Shown: piece by piece, positions 7,128 through 16,400 of the stretch
Layout: each line of letters opens with the position of its first letter
Numbering within the stretch: position 1 is the stretch's first letter
The notes under the pieces: generated by a model
Seen by the model: the letters and a program-made list of their open reading frames with translations, nothing else
Database searches by the model: none
What the model was told of the DNA's origin: nothing
Assembly (NCBI RefSeq): GCF_044458865.1
Contig: NZ_JBITIH010000010.1
Coordinates: 1-64,000, forward strand
Reading direction: 5' to 3'
DNA from: Micromonospora_G sp044458865
GTDB taxonomy: Bacteria; Actinomycetota; Actinomycetes; Mycobacteriales; Micromonosporaceae
DNA length: 64,000 bases
Made by a program: the position numbers and the translations under genes

Positions 7128-8465
7128 ATGAACAACACCGATCTGCACCCATCGGGCGACCCCCACACACCACACGACTCCACCACCCGTGGCACCAGTC
7201 GTACCCGACTCATCGCCGCCACCAGCGCAGTCGGACTCGCCGCGATCGCCGGCACCGGGTACGCGATCATCGCAAACTCGACCGCGGATCCGCTGGTACT
7301 CCGGACGCCGAACACGGTCATCGCCGGCCAGACGTTCGACCGCCCGATCGAGATCGCCGCAGACAACGTCACCCTGCAACGGGTCACCATCCGCACCGGC
7401 GGCGCGGCGGCCATCCGAATCCGGTCCGGCGTATCCGGTGCCACCATCACCGACACCGACATCCACTGCACCGACGACAAGACCGACGGCATCGTCCCCG
7501 GTGACTACTCGGCGACCCGGGTGACCATCCACGGCTGCCGCCGAGCGTTCGTGCAGAACACCACCGCGCGGGCGACCATCGTGGACTCCGAGCAGAACGG
7601 CGAAGCGTACTCGCCCGACGTACCCGGCGGGGTGCTCGTCGCACCGACCCCACCCGACCTCGGCCCGGAAGGCCCGCTGCCGAGCCCGGCGCGCACACCG
7701 GCCGCGGCCCCACCCACCCCGATCACCTACTGGCCCGGCCCGACCAACACCGGCGTACCGGCCGGCACGGTCCTCACCAACTCGGGCTCGCTCGACCTGC
7801 GCAAGGCCGGCCAGGTGATCACCAACCTGAACATCGTCGGCTGCGTCACGGTTCGGGCCAGCAACGTCGTCATCCGCAAGTCGCGGATCACCTGCAACAG
7901 TCCGACCTACTCGATCCGGATCTACGACACGGCAACCAACCTGCTGGTCGAGGATGTCGAGATCAACGGCGGCGGACGGAACTCGGCCTCGGTCTGCTGC
8001 GGCAACTACACCCTGCGCCGGGCGAACATCTGGAACATGGTCGACGGCCCCCGGCTCAGCACCAAGAGCACCGTCGTCGACTCCTGGATCCACGACCTCG
8101 CCCGGGTACCGAACTCACACAACGACGCCCTACAGACCACCGGCGGCAGCAACATCATCGTCCGGCACAACCGGCTGGAGCCGTACAAGGCGAGCACCAA
8201 CGACCCACACAACGCCTGCATCATGATCGGCTCGACCACCGCGGACGCGGTCCGCAACCTCACCTTCGAGGACAACTACTGCAACGGTGGCAACTACTCC
8301 ATCGGCGTGCGGGACGATCTGGTCGCCTCGAACATCGTCTTCAAGAACAACAAGTTCGGCCGCAACTACCGGTACGGCATCATCGCCCGCCCCAACCAGA
8401 CGGGCATCCTCTGGGACCGGGCGACAAACGTCTGGTTCGACAACGGTCTCCCGGTGGTCCGGTAA
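7128..8465 (+). CDS. Membrane-anchored or secreted right-handed parallel beta-helix protein
   Basis: A 445-residue exported protein. Residues ~24-46 (Arg, then a hydrophobic AAT..AVGLAAIAGTGYAIIA segment) form a signal anchor. Two beta-helix segments follow, about 60-150 and 195-440, separated by a Pro-rich linker (150-185); repeated short strands such as NVVIRKSRI, NLLVEDVEI and NIIVRHNRL are typical of pectate-lyase-like folds. No catalytic residues are obvious, so it may bind or cut polysaccharide. The ATG at 7128 is preferred over upstream in-frame codons because an AAGGGCG element lies 6 nt before it and the signal anchor is then normally placed. Confidence 0.82.
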   Translation: MNNTDLHPSGDPHTPHDSTTRGTSRTRLIAATSAVGLAAIAGTGYAIIANSTADPLVLRTPNTVIAGQTFDRPIEIAADNVTLQRVTIRTGGAAAIRIRSGVSGATITDTDIHCTDDKTDGIVPGDYSATRVTIHGCRRAFVQNTTARATIVDSEQNGEAYSPDVPGGVLVAPTPPDLGPEGPLPSPARTPAAAPPTPITYWPGPTNTGVPAGTVLTNSGSLDLRKAGQVITNLNIVGCVTVRASNVVIRKSRITCNSPTYSIRIYDTATNLLVEDVEINGGGRNSASVCCGNYTLRRANIWNMVDGPRLSTKSTVVDSWIHDLARVPNSHNDALQTTGGSNIIVRHNRLEPYKASTNDPHNACIMIGSTTADAVRNLTFEDNYCNGGNYSIGVRDDLVASNIVFKNNKFGRNYRYGIIARPNQTGILWDRATNVWFDNGLPVVR

Positions 8466-8513
8466 CCGTCACCCGACCGGTCTGCCCCCACGACACCGCC
8501 CGGGACAGACCGA

Positions 8514-9026
8514 TCAGGCTGTCCTGGCTGCGGCCCGGACATGCCGGGACTCGCTCGGGAAACGCCGCTCGTCGAAGAGCACCCACTCGGAGACCACCAC
8601 CTCGTAGAGGCGACTCGGGGTCTCGTGCCGGGTGAGCCGGTCCGGATCGATCGCGACCTCGGCGCCCGGCCAGCGCTCCAGGAAGGCCCGCGCGGCAGCG
8701 GGTACACCGGCCGAGGGCACTGCGCGTACCGTGCCGGTGAAGGTCACCCCGCGCACCATACCGGCTCGCACGTCCGGCGGCACGGCGATGATGCTGCCAC
8801 CGACCCGGCCATCATCCGGCCCCTCCGCGCCATGGCCACCGACCTGGTGCCCGTCACCACCACGCCAATGATCGTGCCGGGCGACGAAGCGGAGCAGGTC
8901 CGGGGCGAAGCACGGGTCGTACCAGACGTTGCCCACCATCGGCGAGCCGTCGGCCCGGACGGTCGCCAACTGCATCAACCGCCCGGCACGGACGTACTCC
9001 TCCAGCAACTCCCGGTCACCCGGCAT
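8514..9026 (-). CDS. Pyridoxamine 5'-phosphate oxidase-fold (FMN-binding) protein
   Basis: A 170-residue split-barrel flavoprotein. The opening LLEEYVRAGRLMQLATVRAD and GNVWYDP are typical of the PNPOx-like superfamily, whose members bind FMN, F420 or haem. Where homologues normally continue from the 'RHD' strand directly to 'DGRVGG', this protein has about 15 extra Gly/His-rich residues (roughly 82-98). The ATG at 9026 has AGGGGG 8 nt upstream and matches the usual family start. Convergent with the beta-helix gene; co-directional with the transporter gene upstream (122-nt gap). Cofactor and substrate are unknown. Confidence 0.8.
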   Translation of the reverse strand: MPGDRELLEEYVRAGRLMQLATVRADGSPMVGNVWYDPCFAPDLLRFVARHDHWRGGDGHQVGGHGAEGPDDGRVGGSIIAVPPDVRAGMVRGVTFTGTVRAVPSAGVPAAARAFLERWPGAEVAIDPDRLTRHETPSRLYEVVVSEWVLFDERRFPSESRHVRAAARTA

Positions 9027-9148
9027 CGCAGCGGCCCCCTTCGCCGGCCCGATCGGCAACGACCCGCAGGTACGCCACCGCCAGCACAACGTAACCGTGC
9101 CGGCCGCCACCGGCAGGAAAACGGTGGCCTGAACGGCGGCGCGCCGAC

Positions 9149-11377
9149 TCACCGGCTCAGGTGCACCGGCACGCTGGTGATCACCACGCCGGGCACACCC
9201 CGCAGGGCCCGGCGCAGCCGCTGGTCGATCGGAGTGTGCAGCGGACGGTGCCAGAGGCGCCGGACCATCAGCTCCGGCACCACCACGGTGAGCACCACGT
9301 CCGGCCGGAGCGTGTGCAGCGCGTCGAGATACTGCACCAGCGGCGCGGTCACCGCCCGGTACGGCGAGATGATGGTCTCCAGCCGGAGATGGTCACCCCA
9401 GGTCCGCCACTCCTCCCGGAACCGTTCCGCCTCCTCCTGCTCCGGACTGAGGTGCACGGCGAAAACCGGTGGACCGAGCGACGCGGCGTACGCCAGCGCC
9501 CGCAGGGCGGCCAGGTTCAACCGGGCCACCGGCACCACCACCAGGTGCCGTACGTCCTGCGGGCTCTCCTCGCTCTCCTGGTCGTCGCCGCCGACCGCCC
9601 GGTCCCGGGGGCCGCCGGCCAGCGCCGGCCGATCCGCCTCCGGGGCCGGCACCGACGGCTGGCGCAACGCCAGTGCCTGGTGCATCCGGTCGTAGTGCCG
9701 GCGGACCCGCATCGCCAGCAGCACCAGCGACGGGATGGCGAGCACGGTCACCCAGGCACCCTCGCCGAACTTGGTGACCGCGGCGGTGACCAGCACGATC
9801 GCGCAGAGCACCGAACCGAGCCCGTTGAGCGCCGCCCGCCAGTGCCAGTGCCGGCCCCGGTGCCGCCGCCAGTGCACCACCATCCCTGCCTGGGAGAGGG
9901 TGAAGGCGAGGAAGACCCCAACCGCGTAGAGCGGGATCAGTGACTGGGTCAGCCCACCGAAGGCGAGGAAAATGATCGCCGCCGCCACCGAGAGCACGAT
10001 GATGCCGTTGCTGAACGCGAGCCGGTCACCCATGTGCAGGAACCGCCGGGGTGCGTAGTCGTCCCGGGCCAGGAAGAAGAGCAACCGGGGAAAGTCCTGG
10101 TACGCCGTGTTCGCCGCCAACAGCAGGATCATCGCGGTCGCCGCCTGGATGATGCCGTACCACGGACCGGTGCGGAAGGTGTGGCGGGCGACCTGGGAGA
10201 TCAGTGTCTCGTCGGCGCGTGGCACCACACCGGTGAGGTGGATCAGCAGGGTCAGCCCGGCGAAGAGCACCACCAGCAGGCTGACCATCCAGGTCAGCGT
10301 CGTACGGGCGTTGCGCCACTCGACCGGTCTGAAGACCGGCACCGCGTTCGAGACCGCCTCGATGCCGGTCATCGAGGTTGCCCCGGAGGCGAACGCCCGC
10401 AGCACGACCAGCAGGGTGAGCCCCTCGACCGCGGTCACCGGGGGCGGCGGCAGGGCCTCGAAGCCCCGCATCCCGGCCTGGGCGAAGCCCGCGACGAGGA
10501 GCAGCACCACGGCGACGATGAAGACGTACGTCGGCGCGGCGAAGATGTTGCCGGCGACCCGTACCCCGCGCAGGTTTCCGGCGAGCAGGACGGCGATCGC
10601 GAGCAGGCCGAAGGGTACGGCGAACGGCTCCAGTCCGGGCAGCGCGGAGGTGATCGCGCTGACCCCGGCCGCCACCGACACCGAGACAGTGAGCACGTAG
10701 TCGAGGATCAGGCCGGCTGCGGCGGCCAGCCCGAACCGGGGGCCGAGACTGTCGCTGGCCACCAGGTAGGACCCGGCGCCGTGCGGATAGGCCCGGACGG
10801 TCTGCCGGTACGACGTACCGACGACGATCATCAGGAGCACCAGCGCGCCGGCCAACGGCAGTGAGAGGCCGAGCGCGCCGCTGCCGGCCAGCACCAGGAC
10901 GGCGAGCAGCGCCTCCGGCCCGTACGCCACCGAGGAGAGCAGGTCGGAGGAGAGGACCGGCAGGGCGATCAGCTTGCGCATCCGTTCCTGGAGCACGGCG
11001 GTGCTGGCCAGTGGCGGCCCGAGGATGGCGCGGCGTACGCGGGCGAGGCGCTGCCCGGCCCGGGTCTGCGGGACGGTCGCCGACTCGGTGGCGAGAAGTT
11101 GGCCGGGTTCGTCGGCCTTGAACATCTCGATCCGGGCCAGGCGCCCGAACCGGCTCGGGGTGGGCGGGTGCCGATACCGGTCCAGGGTGGGGTCCAACGG
11201 CAGATCGTCCCAGTCGGCCGGCCGGTCCCGCATCGCCGCCGACCAGCGCTGCCCCACCTCGCGCAGGACGGCCAGTTCGTCCTGGCCCAGTCCGGGGAAT
11301 TCGGCCGACGGGCTGAGCGTGACGGTCGGCGGATCCGGCGAGGGTTCCCCCTCGTCCCGCTCCCCGCGCCGCGCCAT
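9149..11377 (-). CDS. APC-superfamily permease, KimA/YdaO-type potassium importer
   Basis: A 742-residue transporter with a ~120-residue cytoplasmic N-terminus, about 12 membrane helices (roughly 125-570) and a C-terminal cytosolic domain resembling a universal-stress-protein fold. The segments LSSVAYGPEALL, SYRQTVRAYPHGAGSYLVAS and AGLILDYVLTVSVSVAAG match the KimA family, high-affinity potassium/proton symporters that in Firmicutes are inhibited by c-di-AMP. Generic amino-acid permease is the alternative. An in-frame TTG lies upstream at 11446, but the ATG at 11377 has AAGGGG 9 nt before it and is preferred. The large His/Arg-rich loop (HWRRHRGRHWHWR) near residue 530 is notable. Confidence 0.8.
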   Translation of the reverse strand: MARRGERDEGEPSPDPPTVTLSPSAEFPGLGQDELAVLREVGQRWSAAMRDRPADWDDLPLDPTLDRYRHPPTPSRFGRLARIEMFKADEPGQLLATESATVPQTRAGQRLARVRRAILGPPLASTAVLQERMRKLIALPVLSSDLLSSVAYGPEALLAVLVLAGSGALGLSLPLAGALVLLMIVVGTSYRQTVRAYPHGAGSYLVASDSLGPRFGLAAAAGLILDYVLTVSVSVAAGVSAITSALPGLEPFAVPFGLLAIAVLLAGNLRGVRVAGNIFAAPTYVFIVAVVLLLVAGFAQAGMRGFEALPPPPVTAVEGLTLLVVLRAFASGATSMTGIEAVSNAVPVFRPVEWRNARTTLTWMVSLLVVLFAGLTLLIHLTGVVPRADETLISQVARHTFRTGPWYGIIQAATAMILLLAANTAYQDFPRLLFFLARDDYAPRRFLHMGDRLAFSNGIIVLSVAAAIIFLAFGGLTQSLIPLYAVGVFLAFTLSQAGMVVHWRRHRGRHWHWRAALNGLGSVLCAIVLVTAAVTKFGEGAWVTVLAIPSLVLLAMRVRRHYDRMHQALALRQPSVPAPEADRPALAGGPRDRAVGGDDQESEESPQDVRHLVVVPVARLNLAALRALAYAASLGPPVFAVHLSPEQEEAERFREEWRTWGDHLRLETIISPYRAVTAPLVQYLDALHTLRPDVVLTVVVPELMVRRLWHRPLHTPIDQRLRRALRGVPGVVITSVPVHLSR

Positions 11378-11497
11378 CTCCACCGGCCCCTTCTCCGTAC
11401 TGCCCTGTTCCGCACTTTCATCGAAAACGGGGCCGACGGCGGGCAAATCGCCACACTTGCTGAAAAAGTGCGCGTGATCCGTGGGTGGAGGTGGGAG

Positions 11498-12532
11498 TCA
11501 GTCCGCCAGCGGGGCGACTTCCGGCGGCACACCGAGGGGTTCGGCACGGCGGCTCGCCCGGGCCCCGCCGACCACCACGATCATCACCCCGACCAGGAGC
11601 AGGGCCAGGCCGGGCAGGGCGGCCATCCGGGGCAACTGCCCCAGCCAGACCCAGGCGATCAACGCCGCACCAGGGGCTTCGAGCAGGATCAGGACACTGA
11701 TCGTGGTCGCCGAGAAGCGCTGCAACGCGTAGTTGAACATCGAGTGGCCGAGCAACTGGGCGCCGGCCACCAAGCCGAGTACGGCCAGCCAGGTCGTACC
11801 GGCGAAACCGGTCAGTTCGACCCCGCCGACCAGGCAGACGACAAGCAGCAACGCGGCGCAGACGCCGTAGCAGATCGTCGTGTACGTGGTGGTGCTGATC
11901 GTCGCGCGCGCCCGCTCCCCGAAGGCGGTGTAGATCGCCGCCGCGATGCCACCGACGACCGCGAGCAGGTCGCCCAGCACCGCCCGCGGGGAGTGCCCGA
12001 AGTCGGCACCGGTCGCCAGCACCGCCCCGACGACCGCCACGCCGATCCCGACCCAGGCGAGGGTGGGCAGTCGCCGGCCCTGCCCGAGCGCGATCAGCCC
12101 CTGCCAGACCGGCTGGGTGGCGCCGAGGGCGGTCGCCGCCGCCACCGTGGTCAGTTTGGCGCTCGGCATCCAGGTGGCGAAGTGCGCGGCCAGCGCCACC
12201 CCGGAGAGCACACAGAACCAGCCCTCGCGCCGACCGGCACCCCGGGTCAACGTACGGAGTTCGGCCCGCCGCCGGAGTAGCGTGACCGGGCTGAGCAGTC
12301 CGACCGAGATGGCGTTCCGCCAGAACGCGACCGCCAGCGCCGGCGCGGCGGCGTACGCGATCAGTGGTGCCGAGGAGGAGACGGCGGCGACCGCGAGTGC
12401 CAGCGCCCCGACGCTCGCCGGATGGACCGGACGGCGTCCGGGGGTCGGGACTGGCGGAGACGGCACGGAATGATCATCACACGCCCGCCGGATGCCGCTC
12501 GAAAGTTCCACAGTTCGCTCACTGGGGGCCAC
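11498..12532 (-). CDS. EamA/DMT-superfamily transporter
   Basis: About 344 residues with ten predicted membrane helices arranged as two EamA repeats (roughly 40-165 and 175-320), the fold of drug/metabolite exporters such as RhaT/YdcZ relatives. The first repeat includes FWRNAISVGLLSPVTLLRRR and the second ALIAWVWLGQLP. Substrate unknown. The start is uncertain: GTG at 12532 gives a 40-residue polar leader, GTG at 12466 would place the first helix closer to the N-terminus; neither has a clear Shine-Dalgarno. Divergent from the HAD hydrolase gene, sharing a 74-bp intergenic region. Confidence 0.85.
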   Translation of the reverse strand: MAPSERTVELSSGIRRACDDHSVPSPPVPTPGRRPVHPASVGALALAVAAVSSSAPLIAYAAAPALAVAFWRNAISVGLLSPVTLLRRRAELRTLTRGAGRREGWFCVLSGVALAAHFATWMPSAKLTTVAAATALGATQPVWQGLIALGQGRRLPTLAWVGIGVAVVGAVLATGADFGHSPRAVLGDLLAVVGGIAAAIYTAFGERARATISTTTYTTICYGVCAALLLVVCLVGGVELTGFAGTTWLAVLGLVAGAQLLGHSMFNYALQRFSATTISVLILLEAPGAALIAWVWLGQLPRMAALPGLALLLVGVMIVVVGGARASRRAEPLGVPPEVAPLAD

Positions 12533-12606
12533 GAATCGATCAACCGTTCGTTACCATCAGCCCGGTCCGCGTTCGCTGATCCCCTCCCCCCGGAAGCTGG
12601 TCCACC

Positions 12607-13371
12607 ATGCCCGCATACCGGGCGGTGCTCTTCGATTTCTTCAACACCCTGACCCGCCCGGCGAACCGGGGGCGTCGGCACACCCTCGTCGCCGACCAGC
12701 TCGGTTGCACCGCGCAGGAACTGCTCGACGTACTCGACCAGTCGTTCTACCTGCGGGCCAGTGGCGTGCTCGGCGACGCCGAGGAAACCCTGCGCTGGGT
12801 GTGCGAACGGATCGGCGTACGGCCGTCCGACTCGCGGATCCAGGCGGCGCTGACCGCCCGGTTGGAGGCGGTCCGGGCCGACATCCGGCTGCGCCCCGAG
12901 GCGGTCCCGACCCTGCGGGAGCTACGCCGGCTCGGAATAGCCACCGCCCTGGTCAGCGACTGCACCCACGAACTCCCGGTCCTCCTCGCCGAGCTACCGG
13001 TCGCACCGCTGCTCGACACGCAGGTCTACTCGGTCCAGGTCGGCTGCTGCAAGCCCGACCCGGCGATCTACCTGACCGCCTGCCAACGGCTCGGGGTGGA
13101 CCCGGGCGACTGCCTCTACGTCGGCGACGGGGGCAGCCGGGAACTCACCGGCGCCGTCGGGACCGGGCTCGCCGCGGTCCGGCTGGTCGCCCCCGACCTC
13201 GGCAACCACCTGGTCTTCGACCCCGACACCGGGTTCACCGGGCCTGCCCTGACCTCGCTCCGCGAAGTGATCGGCCTGGTCGAACCGGCACTTGTCGGGA
13301 CCGGCGGCCCGGTCGCGGGCCTGGGTCGACCAGCCCAGGGACGGCGGCGCCCCGCGCTGCGCACCCGCTGA
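12607..13371 (+). CDS. HAD-superfamily hydrolase
   Basis: A 254-residue HAD hydrolase. Motif I is FDFFNTL (nucleophile Asp10); the second acidic residue normally found in phosphatases (DxD) is Phe12, as in the haloacid dehalogenase-like branch (FDAYGTL). Motif II is ALVSDCT (~118), motif III the KPDP turn (~151) and motif IV VGDGGSREL (~173). The family cleaves phosphate esters or C-halogen bonds; the loss of the second Asp makes a classical phosphatase mechanism less certain. The last ~35 residues are Gly/Arg/Pro-rich. The ATG at 12607 has GGAAGCTGG upstream. A strong hairpin follows the stop codon. Confidence 0.85.
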   Translation: MPAYRAVLFDFFNTLTRPANRGRRHTLVADQLGCTAQELLDVLDQSFYLRASGVLGDAEETLRWVCERIGVRPSDSRIQAALTARLEAVRADIRLRPEAVPTLRELRRLGIATALVSDCTHELPVLLAELPVAPLLDTQVYSVQVGCCKPDPAIYLTACQRLGVDPGDCLYVGDGGSRELTGAVGTGLAAVRLVAPDLGNHLVFDPDTGFTGPALTSLREVIGLVEPALVGTGGPVAGLGRPAQGRRRPALRTR

Positions 13372-13403
13372 CCGGGAACCCGTACGGCGCCACCCGGTAC
13401 GAC

Positions 13404-13436
13404 GCGGGGCGCCCGGCCGAATGCCGGACGCCCCGC
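13404..13436. terminator. Bidirectional terminator between HAD and GH92 genes
   Basis: A 14-bp stem with one mismatch (13404-13417 pairing with 13423-13436) and a 5-nt loop CGAAT lies between the convergent stop codons at 13371 and 13486. Confidence 0.6.
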
Positions 13437-13485
13437 TCGAACCACAAACTGTCAGTACGACCCCTCGGTCAACACGACCGAACGG

Positions 13486-16400
13486 TCACAGACCGACGCA
13501 CTGCCCCGCGACCGGACCACGCACCGTGTTGGCCAGGCCGTTGCCGACCGGAGCCGGTGTGTTGCCGGTGCAGGCGAGCGGCCCGCCGACCTCGGTCGCC
13601 GCGACGAGCGGACCCGAGTTGGCGGTGAGGGTCACCGGGCCGCCGATGGTGGCGCGCTCGATGCTCGCCTCGCCGGTGGTGCCGGTCAACGCGACCGGAC
13701 CGCCGACCGTGACGCCGCGCAACACCACTGCCGACGCCCCGCTCGCCGCCACCGGGCCGTTGATCGCCCCGCCGTCGACGTAGAGCGCGGCACCGGCCTT
13801 CACCGTGACCGGGCCCTTGATCGTCGCCCCGCTCAGGCAGGTGACGCCGGAGGAGACGGTGAGGGGGCCGTTCCGGGTGCCGGTCACCGTCGAGGTGCAC
13901 TCTGGCGACGGGTTCGCCAGCAGTTCGACCTCGGCGAGCGCCGCCGGAGCGGAGCCGGTCGTGGTCAGTCGGTAGTGGGCGTACCGGCCGGGACGCTCGA
14001 TCGTGAACGCCCGGGTCTGCGCCCGCCACGGAAACTTCTCCCCCGCCCGGGTGTCGACGACCGTCCACCGCTGGCCGTCGTACGAGCCCTCCAGCTTCCA
14101 GCCCTGCGGGTCGGCCGGGTTCGCACTGGAGGTGAGGGTGTACTGGGTGACGCGTTCCGGCGTACCGGTGACCGCCCAGGTGACCGGGGCGGTGAGGGTG
14201 GCCTCGGTGCCGGAGGTGTTGTCACGCAACGCCGCCGGTCCTCCGCCGACGGTGATGTCGGTCAACGGCCGGGCCGGTGCACCGGGTGCGGTCAACGAGG
14301 TCGGCAGGTTCGCCGCGCCCGTACCCCACGCCGACGGCGAGGAGCCCATCCGGAAGTCCAGCACCGCACCGTCGGCAAGCACGCTGTGCGGGATCGAGTT
14401 CTTCCCGTACGACACACCGTCGACCTTCAGGCCCTGCACGTACACGTTGGTGGAGCTGTTCTCCGGGGCGTTGACGACGATGTTCCGGCCGTTCTCCAGG
14501 TGCACCGTCGCCTTGCGGAACAGCGGCGAACCGATCGCGTAATCCGCGCTACCCACCTGGAGCGGGTAGAGGCCCAGGGCACTGAAGAGGTACCAGGCCG
14601 ACGTCTCGCCGTTGTCCTCGTCGCCCGCGTAACCCTGGCCGATGTCGCTGCCGAGGTACATCCGGGACAGCACCTCACGGACCTTGGCCTGCGTCTTCGC
14701 CGGCTGACCGGTGTAGTTGTACATCCACGGGATGTGGTGGGACACCTGGTTGCTGAAACCCCACATGCCCATCCGTACGTCGCGCGCCTCGATCATCTCG
14801 TGGATCGTGCCGTTGTACGAGCCGGGGAACTTGGCCGTCTCCTGGGTGGCGAAGAACTCGTCGAGCTTGTCGGCGAGGGCGTCGCGCCCGCCGTACAGGT
14901 TGGCCAGTCCCTGTCCGTCCTGCGGCACGTGGAACGCGAAGTTCCAGGCGTTGGTTTCGGTGTAGTCGTGCTCGTGGCCCCAGACCCTCGGGTCGAACTC
15001 CTCCGGGCTGGACTTCCAGTTGCCGGCCGCGTCACGACCCTGGAAGAACTCCACTCCCGGGTCGAACATGTGCACGTAGTTCTGCGCCCGGTTACGGAAG
15101 TAGACCGCGTCCGACCGGTAACCGGCCCGCTCGGCTTCGGGCGTCGCCGGATCCTCGGCGAGAACGGCGGCCATGTTCGCGATGCCGAAGTCGTTGATGT
15201 ACCCCTCCAGGGCCCAGGAGACCCCTTCGGAGACCGCCGACGCCGTGTAGCCGTTGAAGATGGAGGTCTGGAGACCCTTCCGACCGACGCTGGTGTTGTT
15301 CGGGTTGCTACCCGGCGGCGCCACCGTCGCGTTCTTCACCGCCGCCTCGTACGCGGACTTCACGTCGAAGTTGCGTACGCCCTTGACGTACGCGTCGGCG
15401 AACGCGACGTCGGAACTGGTGCCGGTCATCAGGTTCGAGTAACCCGGCGACGACCAGCGCGACACCCAGCCGCCGTCCTTGTACTGCTGCACGAACCCGT
15501 CGACCAGTTCACCGGCCATGCCGGGGCTGAACAGCGTGTACGCCGACCAGGCGGTGCGGTACGTGTCCCAGAACCCGTTGTTGACGTACACCTTGCCGTC
15601 GACCACGTCGGCGCCGGTCTGCGTCGGCGTGGTGCCGGGCGGGTTGGTGGAGGAGGTGGAGGACTGCACCGCGTGCTTCCAGTGCGGTGCGGCGTTGGTG
15701 CCGACGTTCTCGTGCCCCGAGTTGGGGTAGAGGAAAAGCCGGTAGAGGTTGGAGTAGAGGGTGGTGAGCTGGTCCTCGCTGGCCCCCTCGACCTCGATCA
15801 CGTCGAGGCTGTCGTCCCATTGGCGCTGGGCGCGCTCGCGGACGGTGTCGAAGGTGTCACCGGAGCTGATCTCGTTGGTCAGGTTCCGGCGGGCCTGCTC
15901 GACCGAGATCAGCGAGGTGGCGATCCGCAGGTGCACCTGCTTCGAGGCGCTGGTGTCGAAGGCCAGGTAGCCGGTGACGTTGGCGCCACCGCCGCCGGAG
16001 AGCCGGCCGCTGCCGACCACCGGCTTGTCCACCACGCCGTAGACGAACATCCGGGTGGCGCCGTTGGAGAGCCCGCTGCGTACGTCGGAGTAGCCGCTGA
16101 TCTCGCCGCTGGTGTCGAGGGTGAGGCCACCGTTGTTGTTCACGTTGTCGAAGATCAGATTGCCCCGGTCTCCGGGGAAGGTGAACCGGAACATCGCCGC
16201 GTGGTCCGTGGGGGCGATCTCGGTGACGAGGCCGCTGTCGAACGTCACGCCGTAGTAGTGCGCGCGGGCGATCTCGTTCTCGTGCTGGAACGACAACGCC
16301 CGGCTGCCCCGGTTGGCGTTCGGCACCCCGGTCGCCGCCGACGGCATCACCTGGAACGTCTGCCGGTCACCCATCCAGGGGCTCGGCTGGTGGCTGACCG

